A stretch of DNA of 64,000 bases from Phorcus lineatus (GCA_921293015.1 OV121088.1:31843645-31907644), one strand, 5' to 3'; shown: positions 12,301 to 20,284, counted from the stretch's first letter. A program made the numbers and translations. The notes: generated by a model from the sequence alone, not told the origin.

Positions 12301-15300
12301 CATTTTGGTGTCGATTACTGGCTATCAAGCAAGCCATAATCACTTGCTCATCATAGTTAAAAGGTTAATAGTATATTGCAGCATTAAACAAACAATCACC
12401 TGTATCTCATGGGCTTGTATTTCTTTAAGTAGAAAAGCTGCATGCAGCACAACTCACCTACAACCCTGATCTGAGGGGGAAGTTTGTCGTTGATGTTCTG
12501 TAGGAGATTCTCCTGGTTCAGCAGCATGTAATAGAAGAATTACTGGTCAACACATCATGCATGGCGATATCATACTGGTCAACAGATCATGCATGGTGAT
12601 ATCACACTGGTCAACACATCATGCATGGCGATATCACACTGGTCAACAGATCATGCATGGTGATATCATACTGGTCAACACATCATGCATGGTGATATCA
12701 CACTGGTCAACACATCATGCATGGGTGATAATAAATTGGACAACACATCATGCATGGGTGATATTTAACTGGACAACCAATCACATATGGGCGATGTCAC
12801 ACTGATCAACACATTATGCATGGGTGATGTCACACTGGTCAACACATCATGCATGGGTATTATCTAACTGGACAACGCACCATATATGGGCGATGTCACA
12901 CTGGTCAACACATTATGCATGGTGATATCACACTGGACAGCACATCATGTATGGGTGTTATTACAGTGGTCTACAATAACTTCTTAATAACTTCTGTGTA
13001 TTCATATTTTATGATTGATAAACTGAAATATGTTCAAGTACTTATCTTCAGCGAGACAAGATTTCCCACTGCTGACACGCCCTTGTCTGTTCGGGCTGCT
13101 CGCTGGAAGGACATCTGAAAATGAACCAGTTAACTTTTTAACAAACCAACAATTTCGGGTCATGTTTGTCATGTTTTCATTATTTGGACTAGAGGGGACA
13201 CAAAATCAACCAGATTTCATTTTTATACCAATTGACTCACAATGTTAACCAGACCTGAGCACATCAAGTGCATAAAACGCACATGCATTATGCATCTTCA
13301 TATTTTGTAAAATTAGTAAAATAACAGTGTTACTTTTTTTCATAATGGCGTTCAATTTACCAAAATATTATCTGTTTAAGGATACAGTGATGAGCAATTA
13401 GGACAAATCATCAGCTATAAGTAATAATGAAATGTGTCACTAAAGTTTTGATTAATCAGCAAGGTTTCTGGTACCTATTGGTCCACTTTATAAGAATTAA
13501 TAAAAAAAATTAAAACATTTACAGCTTGGTTTGAATAACAAACTTCATCAACTCCCACCATCTTCTACAATCTATAGCAAGTATTAGATAAAGATAATTT
13601 CATGTTCAACTCTGACCTTCTGCGGACAATCGAAGTGGTCCTGTGGGATGAGTTTGCATGCCAGCAAGGCCTTCAGCAGCTCCTCCTCGATAGTGTTGAA
13701 GCCTGGGTTCCTGGGAAATAATCGAACAATGGCATCAACAGGACAAGAGTCATCAGCAGATAAATAATAATAATAATAATAGCATTTGTATTGCGCAGTA
13801 TCCAAGCCGTAAAGGTATTCTCAAAGCGCAGATGATCTATTCCACTGGTTCCCAATAAGTCAAAATACTTAAAGATATGCAACCTTTCTGTAAGATAGTT
13901 TCAACCTGTTTTTTTACTTCACAAACCAAAATTGAACTTGTTTCCATTGAAATAAAAGACATTTAAAAAATCCTAAAATTTAACAAAATTACATGTATTT
14001 TGTATATTGTATTGTATATTTGTAAGTATCATTTTGAATGATACTTACCTCTTGCTCTAAACTTATATGCAAAGGATATGCATATAAGTTTAGAGGTAGT
14101 GAATGAAAGAAATGTCAATAGTCTCCACTTAAGTAGAAGGGTAGTAGATTGGTAAGATTTAAAGAGAGGTAATGAATGCATTTTTAATTTTAAAATGAAT
14201 ACAGACAGAAAGGATGATGACTATAACAAAATCCACCTGAAAATCAGAACTGTCACGCAGGAAAATCTAATCCCTATTGTTGACACCAAAAGATTTTTCT
14301 AACTTTTTCCTTCTTTCAAGACCGACACTGCAATTTACCTTTGAATACCGTAATATCCCTTGCCACAATATGCAAGAAGCAGGACCACCTTCCTCTTCCG
14401 ATCAATGCGACCTTGCATTGGGGCAGGTGCATCCTGGGAAATATTCAACAAATTTTGATCACAAGAACAGTCATTGACTTGAAAATAGCCTCATAAAAAT
14501 TGCATGTCGTGTCTCTTGACTTCTACTAACAGGGTTAAAGTTTGCACTATAATGTCTGTCCGGGTTAGGAAAAAGAAAAGGTCTTGTCTGAATTGCAGGT
14601 ATAAGGCATACAGTTATTAAAGGCCGTAGTCCATACAGGCAGCGTGCAAGCAGCACTGCGCGCGTCAGTGCATCGACGCAATAAACTTTGTGCCTCTTTT
14701 CGGGCAGCGCGTTACCGCATCGTTTAATACTCTCCAGTAACATACATGACCAAGGGGCTTAACTCCCAACCCTCACACTTGTTTAGCCATTTCTGTATAT
14801 GTATAGTGCCGGCTGTCAATGTCATTTAGGCATAGGTGATATTGCACCTCAGTAATCAATAATTCTTCATTGATTTGTGTTTTTGGCATTGTTTTTTTTA
14901 GATATGAAAGAAAAATTGCCAAAACATGTGGTATATCCTGTTGAACGGAAAGAGGGGGTTTCCCTGAGCGTCAGAGCGTCAAGCGACAAAAATCGCTTTT
15001 TGCGATTCAAAAATTTTAACGCAGACATGCTGCTTTGATGGACGTACACAAACTAAAATCAACTTGAGCGTTATTTTCGGAAATGACGCGACGCACAGCG
15101 CTCCTTGCTCGCTGCCTGTATGGACAACAGCCTTATTACCCGAGGAACTTGTAATATGACACTTCATATTTCTCACACCTCTACTATTCATTATAGGTTT
15201 ATTGGCTGGAAAAATGTTTCGAGTCATCATTGTTCTTGATTGGCAACAGTGCATGGTATCAAATTGACATAAAGCACAAAATTAGCCTATTTTGGACTCG

Positions 15301-16636
15301 AAACATTTTTCCAACCAATAAAAGTAAAATGAATAGTAGAGGTGTTAAATACAGACTTGATACCATATGTATCATGATATTTCATAAAGATACAATCCAT
15401 GTCATGATACACTACTTTCAGGGGTTTTAGATATAAAGAAAGATCCACTTCAGACAAACACCTGGATTTCATAGGCAAAATAAACAATTTTAAAGTCAAC
15501 AATACAAATCATAAGAAGGAAACCGTATCACAAAATCGTCAGATTATGAATCACAATTCTTGATTCTATGATTCATTGTCAAATGAATAACATATTTTGT
15601 GCTTCCATTATAACTTATAACTATATTTCGTCTCATAACAAGGTAAGGCTGATATACTTTTTATCTCATAACAAGGTAAGGATGATATCCTCAGATTATG
15701 TATCAGGGAAGGGAGTTCACCAGGTGAGAATGGAGAGAGAAGTTCACTCCAAAGATGGGAGAATAACAAAAAAAAGCCAAGAAAGTTAAGACCCAAGAAC
15801 AAGCCCCTCCCCCCCCCCCCCCCCACCCACCTTCCTACAACCTTGGAATTACCTCTGTTTACATATGGTATGCTCCCATGGAAAGCCAAATGATTTGACA
15901 CTGAAACACTTAATATCCTTTTTATAAGAATGATGTTTTATAACCATCAGTTCTTCTCACTTCTTGTTTGGATTTTTTCTTGGTTGGTTCTGAGTCAGCT
16001 GGCTGATCACCTGGACCGAGCTCCTCAGCTAGTCTCTTCACTCCACTGGTCTGCCAACAGAAGGTCAAAATAATAAGAAAACCTTGTAATAAGATGAATC
16101 TGGTGGGTCATCACTCATCAGTGGACTTATTTTGTATAGTAAAAGGGTCTTTTTTTAATACTGTACAATAAGGGTGCACAGTATTATCGGTATATCGGCA
16201 TAATGGTATATTGCAATACAGAAACAACACAATACGTACTGGTATACTCTTCTGAAAATATCCGATATATCGGAGGTTTTAAAGTTAAAAATTTTTGTGT
16301 AAAACTGCAGAAAAACCTAACCAAGAAAACTTGATTTTACTGAAAGATGTACTAAAGTATGAACTCGCAAAGTGAAAATGGCACAGACATGTTATAGGTC
16401 TGAAAGTTGAAACCAGTCACTGAATAATTATCTGAAAAAACAACCTATCTTTAATCTAAGTCAAGACTATGGCTGATGAAAAGAAGATGATACCTATAAT
16501 CTTGATTGTTATCAATGGCACTTATAACATTTGAGGAGAAAATGAATTATGTAAAATGATATTTCACCTCTGCTTCAGTCATTCTTGTTGTTCTGGAGAT
16601 TATTCTACTGATCTGAGCACTCAAACGTTTCAGCAT
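115..16636 (-). CDS. PUS1: PUS1, tRNA pseudouridine synthase 1 (TruA family), 17 coding exons, 471 aa
   Basis: Isomerises uridine to pseudouridine in tRNAs (and some other RNAs) in nucleus and mitochondria. Coding exons, 5' to 3': 16636-16568, 16050-15961, 14433-14339, 13710-13617, 13114-13046, 12527-12458, 12182-12082, 11405-11378, 10986-10908, 10360-10315, 10095-10002, 9355-9285, 8641-8597, 7240-7166, 5692-5622, 4939-4825, 318-115. All phases agree and total 1416 nt. Seen in the translation: [15 protein letters not shown] (70-84), RTDKGVSA with catalytic Asp126, FNSKN (171-175), [10 protein letters not shown] (220-229), [12 protein letters not shown] (266-277), and [10 protein letters not shown] near 349-358. 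Order and spacing match vertebrate PUS1. The start codon follows an in-frame TAA. The basic N-terminus suggests a mitochondrial presequence, and Met19 could start a nuclear form. The acidic Ser/Asp/Glu-rich tail (405-471) is poorly conserved. The 3'UTR runs off the left edge. Gene identity is secure; intron 5 boundaries are the weakest part of the model. Confidence 0.96.
657..4460. mobile_element. 3.8-kb element with inverted ends and ~21 copies of GTCAGTGGTGTAACA
   Basis: Starts GGGTCATTCT and ends AGAATGACCC, with ATAAA on both sides (652-656 and 4461-4465) as a probable 5-bp target duplication. Inside are about 21 copies of a 15-mer, GTCAGTGGTGTAACA, in both orientations: forward near 1019, 1200, 1355, 1370; reverse near 1393, 1415, 1583, 1603, 1876, 2051; forward near 3150, 3322, 3341, 3506, 3525, 3684, 3705, 3879, 3900, 3921; reverse near 4257. 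No transposase-like reading frame is visible. It sits in the last intron of PUS1 and is probably a non-autonomous DNA transposon; I cannot assign a superfamily. Confidence 0.6.
4825..4939 (-). CDS. PUS1: PUS1 coding exon 16
   Basis: Third base of Thr366 and residues 367-404, [19 protein letters not shown] onward. Aligns with the W-L-x-x-L-x-x-H-x-F end of the conserved PUS1 region. Acceptor ggtgag preceded by TTCCTTGAC; donor cag|gtgggc. Confidence 0.88.
5036..5140. repeat. Short tandem duplication (~65 bp)
   Basis: CTCTCTAGTCTAGG followed by ATCATACAGCCTTTTGTGAC occurs twice, about 65 bp apart, within PUS1 intron 15. Confidence 0.6.
5273..5475 (-). mobile_element. Truncated tRNA-derived SINE (family A)
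   Basis: Minus-strand copy of the family best seen at 7383-7677: tail-derived GAGGTGAGGTGAG, then the core around GCCGCTTTCAAGATTA and GCGGCTGCTAGTATTATTGC, ending near GCTGGCGGGAT. The tRNA-like head with the Pol III boxes is missing. Confidence 0.85.
5622..5692 (-). CDS. PUS1: PUS1 coding exon 15 (U12-type donor)
   Basis: Residues 343-365, [19 protein letters not shown] onward to K365, matching F-KEEHIY-x-x-II of the family. The donor is ac|gtatccttc, the U12-type 5' splice consensus, in phase 2. The open frame runs past this donor, but those residues do not look like PUS1. Confidence 0.9.
5765..6043. mobile_element. Foldback MITE, MULE-type (copy 1)
   Basis: Long imperfect inverted repeats, starting CATCCTGCTACATCAGCG and ending with its complement, flanked by GCACTCAAG (5756-5764) and GCACTTAAG (6044-6052), a 9-bp target duplication with one mismatch. 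A second copy is at 53329-53605. A 9-bp duplication with long inverted ends is typical of Mutator-like elements. Confidence 0.8.
6112..6222. mobile_element. Solo end of the 39312-39962 inverted-repeat element family
   Basis: The stretch from GCTGCAGTCAGACAGT through CAATATTTTGAAATTTTTAT to AATCAGACTG matches the right terminal repeat of the element at 39312-39962. The opposite end was not found. Confidence 0.55.
6657..7130. mobile_element. MITE with ACACAGAGTATGTT ends (copy 1)
   Basis: Begins near TGACACAGAGTATGTTTGAT and ends near CAACATACTCTGTGGCCCC, an inverted terminal repeat. The same ends bound 25401-25970, and partial copies occur at about 8790-8850 and 51620-51655. Confidence 0.6.
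7166..7240 (-). CDS. PUS1: PUS1 coding exon 14
   Basis: Residues 318-342, [20 protein letters not shown] then WPDCQ. Aligns with the H-x-x-x-YN-x-x-FG-x-DG-x-HE segment of human PUS1. The first part of this exon and its acceptor are repeated in tandem in the upstream intron (7311 and 7721). Confidence 0.93.
7216..7815. repeat. Three tandem ~95-bp units overlapping PUS1 exon 14, split by a SINE
   Basis: TTCCTGTTGTACCC followed by CATAGTGAAGCTG-like sequence, GGAGACAC, and TTTTATGAAATGAGTG recurs at 7216, 7311 and 7721. The first unit begins inside exon 14 and includes its splice acceptor. The second is interrupted by the SINE at 7383-7677. Confidence 0.85.
7383..7677 (-). mobile_element. Full-length tRNA-derived SINE (family A reference copy)
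   Basis: Read on the minus strand it begins GGCGGGATAGCGCAGTGG (Pol III box A) and has GGTTCGAATCC (box B). A core with CTACTGCAGACAAAGTTGCC on the plus strand and a GTTAAACACCACCTCACCTC tail follow. It is flanked by a 15-bp target duplication, CCCGGGGAAGTTTGA (7368-7382 and 7678-7692), so it inserted recently by retroposition. Confidence 0.92.
8597..8641 (-). CDS. PUS1: PUS1 coding exon 13
   Basis: Residues 303-317, [15 protein letters not shown], the V-x-x-PKAPGLGL-x-LE motif of the family. Phase 0 at both ends; acceptor atttcag, donor cag|gtcaaa. Confidence 0.95.
8967..9073. mobile_element. Hairpin MITE with TTAGCGCTAAGATAGT arms
   Basis: Arms TTTTTCAAAGCTCTCTTAGC/GCTAAGATAGT and their complement enclose a short loop, forming one ~107-bp hairpin in PUS1 intron 12. 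A degenerate relative is at about 10770-10870. Confidence 0.75.
9285..9355 (-). CDS. PUS1: PUS1 coding exon 12
   Basis: Gly279 and residues 280-302, [19 protein letters not shown] then QAEK. Matches the V-x-IVKGY helix of PUS1. Acceptor atgacag, donor aag|gtaact. Confidence 0.93.
10002..10095 (-). CDS. PUS1: PUS1 coding exon 11
   Basis: Residues 248-278. [17 protein letters not shown] is the conserved RNA-contacting block; vertebrates have HQIRKM, here HHIRKM (Gln to His at 273). Acceptor tttgcag, donor g|gtgagt. Confidence 0.96.
10315..10360 (-). CDS. PUS1: PUS1 coding exon 10
   Basis: A 46-nt exon: third base of Arg232, then [15 protein letters not shown]. Aligns with the P-x-x-PSA-x-RYI segment of the family. 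Acceptor ttttgtag, donor gag|gtgagt. Confidence 0.92.
10908..10986 (-). CDS. PUS1: PUS1 coding exon 9
   Basis: Residues 206-231, containing [14 protein letters not shown], one of the most conserved PUS1 motifs. Acceptor tctccag, donor ag|gtagta. Confidence 0.96.
11378..11405 (-). CDS. PUS1: PUS1 coding exon 8 (28-nt microexon)
   Basis: A 28-nt exon for FITEEYRTT plus one base of Asp206. Phase agrees with both neighbours, and the residues align with the D-x-x-DE-x-YR segment of human PUS1. Acceptor ccctag, donor cag|gtagga. Confidence 0.85.
11415..11815. mobile_element. Repeat family B, copy 1 (inverted relative to 45490-45860)
   Basis: Contains TATTTCCCGAGCGAGAGC, a TCTGTTTTTTACCGAAG segment, and GATATTTTGCCCTAGGGCAT. 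The complement of the same blocks, in reverse order, occurs at 45490-45860. The nature of the family is unknown; the CCCGAGCGAG block also occurs near 19397. Confidence 0.65.
12082..12182 (-). CDS. PUS1: PUS1 coding exon 7
   Basis: Completes Gly163 and encodes [19 protein letters not shown] onward to residue 196. The FNSKN-x-C-x-x-RTY-x-Y block is a PUS1 hallmark near the active site. Acceptor ttgctag, donor aag|gtattt. Confidence 0.97.
12458..12527 (-). CDS. PUS1: PUS1 coding exon 6 (5' boundary tentative)
   Basis: Residues 140-162 plus one base. Contains [13 protein letters not shown], matching the E-x-IN-x-x-LP-x-x-IR-x-LG region of PUS1. The 5' edge assumes an AC acceptor (...ctattac|atg). 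The only nearby in-phase AG lies 15 bases further in and would delete five residues (MLLNQ). Donor g|gtgagt is standard. Confidence 0.8.
12541..12965. repeat. 32-bp minisatellite (~13 copies) abutting PUS1 exon 6
   Basis: Units of the form TGGTCAACACATCATGCATG plus GTGATATCACAC, 32-33 bp each, more diverged toward the right. The array ends only 13 bp from the start of exon 6 and forms the 3' end of PUS1 intron 5. The +strand open frame through it is a by-product of the period. Confidence 0.93.
13046..13114 (-). CDS. PUS1: PUS1 coding exon 5 (catalytic Asp)
   Basis: Residues 117-139, [17 protein letters not shown] onward. Asp126 in RTDKG is the nucleophilic aspartate of all TruA-family enzymes. 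The exon ends ctg aag and is followed by ATAAGT instead of GTAAGT. Confidence 0.92.
13617..13710 (-). CDS. PUS1: PUS1 coding exon 4
   Basis: Completes Arg85 and encodes [19 protein letters not shown] onward to residue 116, matching the F-x-TIE-x-x-L helix of PUS1 proteins. Acceptor tttcccag, donor aag|gtcaga, phase 0. Confidence 0.95.
13764..13782. repeat. AAT microsatellite
   Basis: Six AAT units (ATAATAATAATAATAAT) in PUS1 intron 3. Confidence 0.9.
14022..14095. repeat. Two adjacent perfect hairpins
   Basis: Hairpin 1: GTAAGTATCATT with loop TTG and its complement (14022-14048). Hairpin 2: CTCTAAACTTATATGCA with a 7-base loop and its complement (14055-14095), a 17-bp perfect stem. Possibly a small foldback element. 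Confidence 0.8.
14339..14433 (-). CDS. PUS1: PUS1 coding exon 3 (start of catalytic fold)
   Basis: Residues 54-84 plus two bases of Arg85. Contains [19 protein letters not shown], the first strand of the pseudouridine synthase fold. Acceptor tttcccag, donor ag|gtaaat. Confidence 0.95.
14614..15136. mobile_element. ~0.5-kb inverted-repeat MITE with TTATTA duplication
   Basis: Left end AAGGCCGTAGTCCATACAGG..CAGCGTGCAAGC; right end is the complement of GGCTGTTGTCCATACAGGCA..GCGAGCAAG. TTATTA lies on both sides. The interior is rich in CpG and short GCGTC blocks. No coding capacity is visible. Confidence 0.7.
15172..15349. mobile_element. Hairpin MITE with ~50-bp arms
   Basis: CACCTCTACTATTCATTATA/GG..TATTGGCTGGAAAAATG/TTTCGAGTC and its complement enclose about 75 bp. 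Several mismatches in the arms suggest moderate age. Lies in PUS1 intron 2. Confidence 0.75.
15350..15560. repeat. Dispersed repeat C, copy 1
   Basis: Blocks ATGATACACTACTTTCAGG, AAAGAAAGATCCACTTCAGA and GGCAAAATAAACAATTT recur in the same order at 36600-36760. Probably an old hAT-like MITE, since TGATAC-rich ends recur. Confidence 0.55.
15808..15824. repeat. C homopolymer
   Basis: CCTCCCCC then a run of about 17 C in PUS1 intron 2. Homopolymer length is likely unreliable. Confidence 0.8.
15961..16050 (-). CDS. PUS1: PUS1 coding exon 2
   Basis: Residues 24-53, a hydrophilic linker ending in TKKKSKQE. The lysine cluster could act as a nuclear localisation signal before the catalytic fold. 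Acceptor ggcag, donor gaa|gtgaga, phase 0 at both ends. Confidence 0.85.
16169..16440. mobile_element. hAT-type MITE, truncated copy
   Basis: Starts TAAGGGTGCACAGTATTATC and follows the copy at 52144-52545 for about 270 bp (TGCAATACAG, AACAACACAATAC, ATATATCGGAGG, CAGTCACTGA). The right end is missing. Lies in PUS1 intron 1. Confidence 0.75.
16568..16636 (-). CDS. PUS1: PUS1 coding exon 1 (presequence, two candidate start Mets)
   Basis: Encodes residues 1-23, [18 protein letters not shown] followed by MTEAE. The ATG is directly preceded by an in-frame TAA, which fixes the longest start. Residues 1-18 carry five Lys/Arg and no acidic residue, as expected for a mitochondrial presequence. Met19 opens an acidic stretch and could give a non-mitochondrial isoform. 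Donor gag|gtgaaa, phase 0. Confidence 0.85.
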
Positions 16637-17489
16637 TTATGTCCTAAAAATATAAATGGACAAACAAAAAAGCTCTTACATTCTTGTTAAATGAGTTTGT
16701 CAACAAATCATGCAGTCTGTTGTGTATCATGAATAAACATTCAACATTCTATCTAAGTGAAAGAAAAAGTCCTACGAAAAAGATTAAAGTTAATACAAGC
16801 TATAGGCTTGATTGATATCAAGCGGTTTTTAAAAAAAATAATTAGTAAACATTTAAATATTAAGAATATATTGAATCATATACATTCCTTATAAATTTAA
16901 CCAATACTTTACTTAATTAATGTAACAATAATTCTATAACTTACTGAAAAACTCAAAAAAGAAAAAAGGCTAGAGGAAATGTAATGTAGACAGTTACGGC
17001 AAAATTAAATCTATTAATTTATTGTTTACAAAAAGAAATATCTTCATCATCTTGTTAATGTTTTCTTCATAAAATTCCCTAAACATTTTTTTTTTTACTT
17101 TATTGCATAACAGAGTAATGGTGCTCTCAAGTTTAAGTTAAATTTTGAAAAATACTTACCTGTCAATAAACGAACTTTTAACTACAATTACAAATCTTTA
17201 CATCAGAAGTTGCCTAACTCATGTGCTCAATGGGGGCGGCCATGTTGAAATGAGAGTTACCTTTCCTTGGATCAAGGTATTTTACGAACGCTTTCAACAA
17301 CTTCAACTTGTTCATTTTGAGTCTGCCTTGATAATTACACTTTGAATTGAATATAATGTTGAAAACTTTTGATATACAGTTTAAATCAATTCGTTTGAAT
17401 GGGTCGTTTTTAGAACGTTGACAATTCTTTTCAAAAACTTATTTTTAAAAAATTGCGTTTGGGATATTATTTCAATCTGCCATAATAGT

Positions 17490-17572
17490 ACATTTCAAAT
17501 TACTATCGATAAAGTACTATCGGCACATCAACTATCGTGAAAAGTCGATAGCTCGATATATCGTTACACCCC
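17490..17572. mobile_element. Solo hAT-like terminal end
   Basis: Ends CGATATATCGTTACACCCCTA; the complement TAGGGGTGTAACGATATATC is a common hAT terminal repeat. It does not pair with the element at 16169, because PUS1 exon 1 lies between them. Confidence 0.5.
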
Positions 17573-17839
17573 TAGTGGGACTACCTCTTCCAAAAACTGG
17601 AGACTTTGATTACCTCTTTGTTGCTAATATTTGCATGTCATTTCAGCTGGCGCAATTACGCCTTATGGGGAAAGTTGAACTGTATGAATGAATTATAATA
17701 ATGTCAAAGTAAACAACTTTGCTTAAATACAGTTTAAAAAGTTCCTTCCCCAATAATATAGTAAATATATTGACGAGCCTGATGTCATGCAAGTATTTTC
17801 GACCAATGCAATCTAATACAATATTATAATAATTTTATT

Positions 17840-18318
17840 TTAAAGAGCCACTCCGTGAGTTGTTGGTGTCATATATGCCAAACTTAATCAATGGTGTCAT
17901 TTGATCGCGAAGTATCGACTGTTACCAAAAAGACACATTTTAAAGCTTGTTGGGTTTTTTTACAGTGACAATAGGAAGGTAGAACGTCGTAATTATGATC
18001 GAAAACCGGACAGTGGCGCGCGTCAAATAGTCAAACGTTATTTTGGAAACTTATCTAAAACAGCCAGGAGGCCAGTTAGGAGTTGATAGTGTTTGTTAGG
18101 TTATATAACTAGTATCCATGTATATTGGACGTGATATCTACACCTTTTTGCATTTATAAGGCTGTTTTTAGATTTTCATGGAAAACCAGTATTTGTCATA
18201 GATATGTCTTTTGGACATGAAAAGTTAAGATGTTTTTATTTTATATCACCATATATGACATTTAGGTTCGTATCAAAGATAAATAATATGTTATGAAAAT
18301 CACGGAATGGCTCTTTAA
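17840..18318. mobile_element. TTAA-flanked MITE (copy 1)
   Basis: Bounded by TTAAAGAGCCACTCCGTGA and its near complement ending GGCTCTTTAA. A second copy is at 37620-38090. TTAA at both ends suggests a piggyBac- or Kolobok-mobilised element with AGAGCCACTCC terminal repeats. The short +strand open frame inside is not convincing. Confidence 0.8.
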
Positions 18319-19299
18319 TAACAAATTGGCGGAAATATAGATAATGTAAAATCAAAACTCATGTATTTTCAAGGTGTCTACAAAGTTTGCTTTTTAACTC
18401 TTTATTAAAATACAATGTTTCCTCGTGACTGCTCTTATTAAAAATCTGCAATTATCTCGTTTAACTTGTGTGGTTTATAATATATGGTTCGATAATAGCT
18501 GTTTGTTTACGCGGACAAGTAAGTGAATTGTAATGGCTGAGCTTTTTTTCTCTTATGTACTTAAAAGCATATAATCGAAATTACGATAAACAAAACTTAA
18601 AAGTCAACAGTCAATATGTTATCCTTCACAAATTCTCAAACATCTATCATAATCATATTGCATGTAAGTTTATGAATTATTTATCATATTAATTAGTAAT
18701 TTGTCTTTAGTTTAATCAAGATAAGTGTAAATCGAAATACATATTTACTAAAATTTGAAGGGCCAAATTAGAAAAAAGTTAATCAGTCGGAGAACACGAT
18801 TTTACGACCTGCAATAACATTTTCAATTTTTACTCATTTTACTATTTCCTGGAATTTCCGATTTCATGTAATAACTAAAAGCATTTTTTATTTTTTTATT
18901 TTCAATAACTAATAAGGAGGAAGCCTCTGCTTGAAGTTCTTCGCAAAATAGAAGAGTTAAATAAACGAGAATTCAAAGATTCAACTAATTTTAAAGGAAT
19001 TTATAGGGAGTTAAGTAAAACAACTGGATGTAGTAAAAGAAAGAATTTATATCAATTTTTAGATTTAGATCAAAGCGAATTCAAAATGTATATATGTACA
19101 TCTTTGAATACAGATAAATTAATTTCATCTAAATGCTTGAAGTCAGAAAACAATCTAAAACGGATAAAGGCCTATATTTCCCCACTCCTTAAAAATATTT
19201 TGATCTAAAAATATTTCCTGAAAGGAAGTTAAGATTTTGATAATTCATAATAGACTTTATTAAGGTTGAATTGTTATTGTTATACCTCTGTAATACAAA

Positions 19300-19617
19300 A
19301 TGTTCGAGGATGATTGATAAGTTGTGTGCTAGCCTTGTAGTAAGAAAGACGAAATTCGTATGGCTTTTCCGAAACGAGTGTGAATTTTTGTATTACCCGA
19401 GCGAGTGCGAAAAATTAAAATTCATATGACACGATTCCTAGTGTAATGATTTCTTCATTACATTTTCTAATAATCTAAAACGCATGGAAATATTCAGAAA
19501 ACGTCACGAACAATGGTTTTGTGATGTCACAGACGACAAAATACAGAAACAATCGTTGCTAGGGATAAGTGATATGTGCACATGTGCTCATATTGAAAAT
19601 ATGTCATCACGTATGAT
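19300..19617. repeat. Repeat family D flanking the mariner remnant
   Basis: Contains TTACCCGAGCGAGTGCGAAA and GATATGTGCACATGTGCTCA. The second block and its surroundings (CAATGGTTTTGTGATGTCAC) recur at 29180-29300. Unclassified. Confidence 0.5.
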
Positions 19618-19945
19618 TTACCCAATGGGTAATAAAAAAGTCTTTGTCTTGGGTATGTAGAAACTGATCCACGACGGCAATGACGTCATCGTCGTATCGG
19701 AAATGACGTCCCGCAAGGAATATCTACAAGAAGGGGACACCAATGAAAGTCTGAGGGATCTTACGAAAAACTCTGTCATAGATTGATATGGTAAACGTTT
19801 ACTTGTGAAATTGCGCGTTGTCCTTGTGGAAAACCACATACCTTTGGTAAGTTTTCCTCGTATTTCTTGTCTTAATTGCCTCATTAGTAAAGAATAGTAT
19901 CTGCCGATTATTGTTTGACCCTTTTGGACGTGATCCACCTTAAAA
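19618..19945 (-). pseudogene. Degenerate mariner transposase fragment
   Basis: Minus-strand translation gives KGQTIIGRYYSLLMRQLR, a segment typical of mariner (DD34D) transposases. After a frameshift follows VVFHKDNAQFHK, the block around the second catalytic Asp, and then in another frame DDDVIAVVDQFLHTQDKDFF, close to the transposase C-terminal third. At least two frame changes and an internal deletion are present; the N-terminal DNA-binding part and the terminal repeats are not recognised. Dead copy. Confidence 0.8.
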
Positions 19946-20221
19946 ATCAGAGAAATCTAGAACCATAAATTTTCCTGCTGTCAAGCAGTTTTTACACACT
20001 TGCTCTTTTGTTTTATTTGGGTATTCATTGTTCATACAAATTCATATTGTTTGTGGTATGCACGTGCCTAGGTATAAATCATGCATGCAATTTTGTCAGA
20101 TTAATGTGAATATTTAAAATGTTTTAACTAGCTTGGAACTTTACTTTTCAAATCAACGCAAAGCAGTAATTAAAATTGCAATTTGTCAGCACGAAACATT
20201 TACAAACGTATCAATTGAAAC

Positions 20222-20284
20222 ATGGGTTCGAATCTGTCACCTTGTTTCAGGTCAAGGGAGCTAACCATTAAACTAAGGAAGCCA
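20222..20284 (-). repeat. tRNA-like head of a SINE
   Basis: On the minus strand TTAGTTTAATGGTTAGCTCC resembles box A and GATTCGAACCC resembles box B. There is no matching acceptor stem, so it is a tRNA-derived SINE fragment rather than a tRNA gene. Confidence 0.5.

Noticed and set aside
12557..12805. 82-aa open frame HAW-RYH-TGQ type repeats
   Set aside because: It is the translation of the 32-bp minisatellite in a PUS1 intron; the periodic peptide follows from the repeat unit, not from coding selection.
16169..17572. One long hAT element from the left end at 16169 to the right end at 17572
   Set aside because: PUS1 exon 1 lies inside this span, flanking bases do not match, and the two ends belong to different families.
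17901..18086. 61-aa open frame inside the TTAA MITE
   Set aside because: The second copy (37620-38090) does not preserve it, so it is chance.
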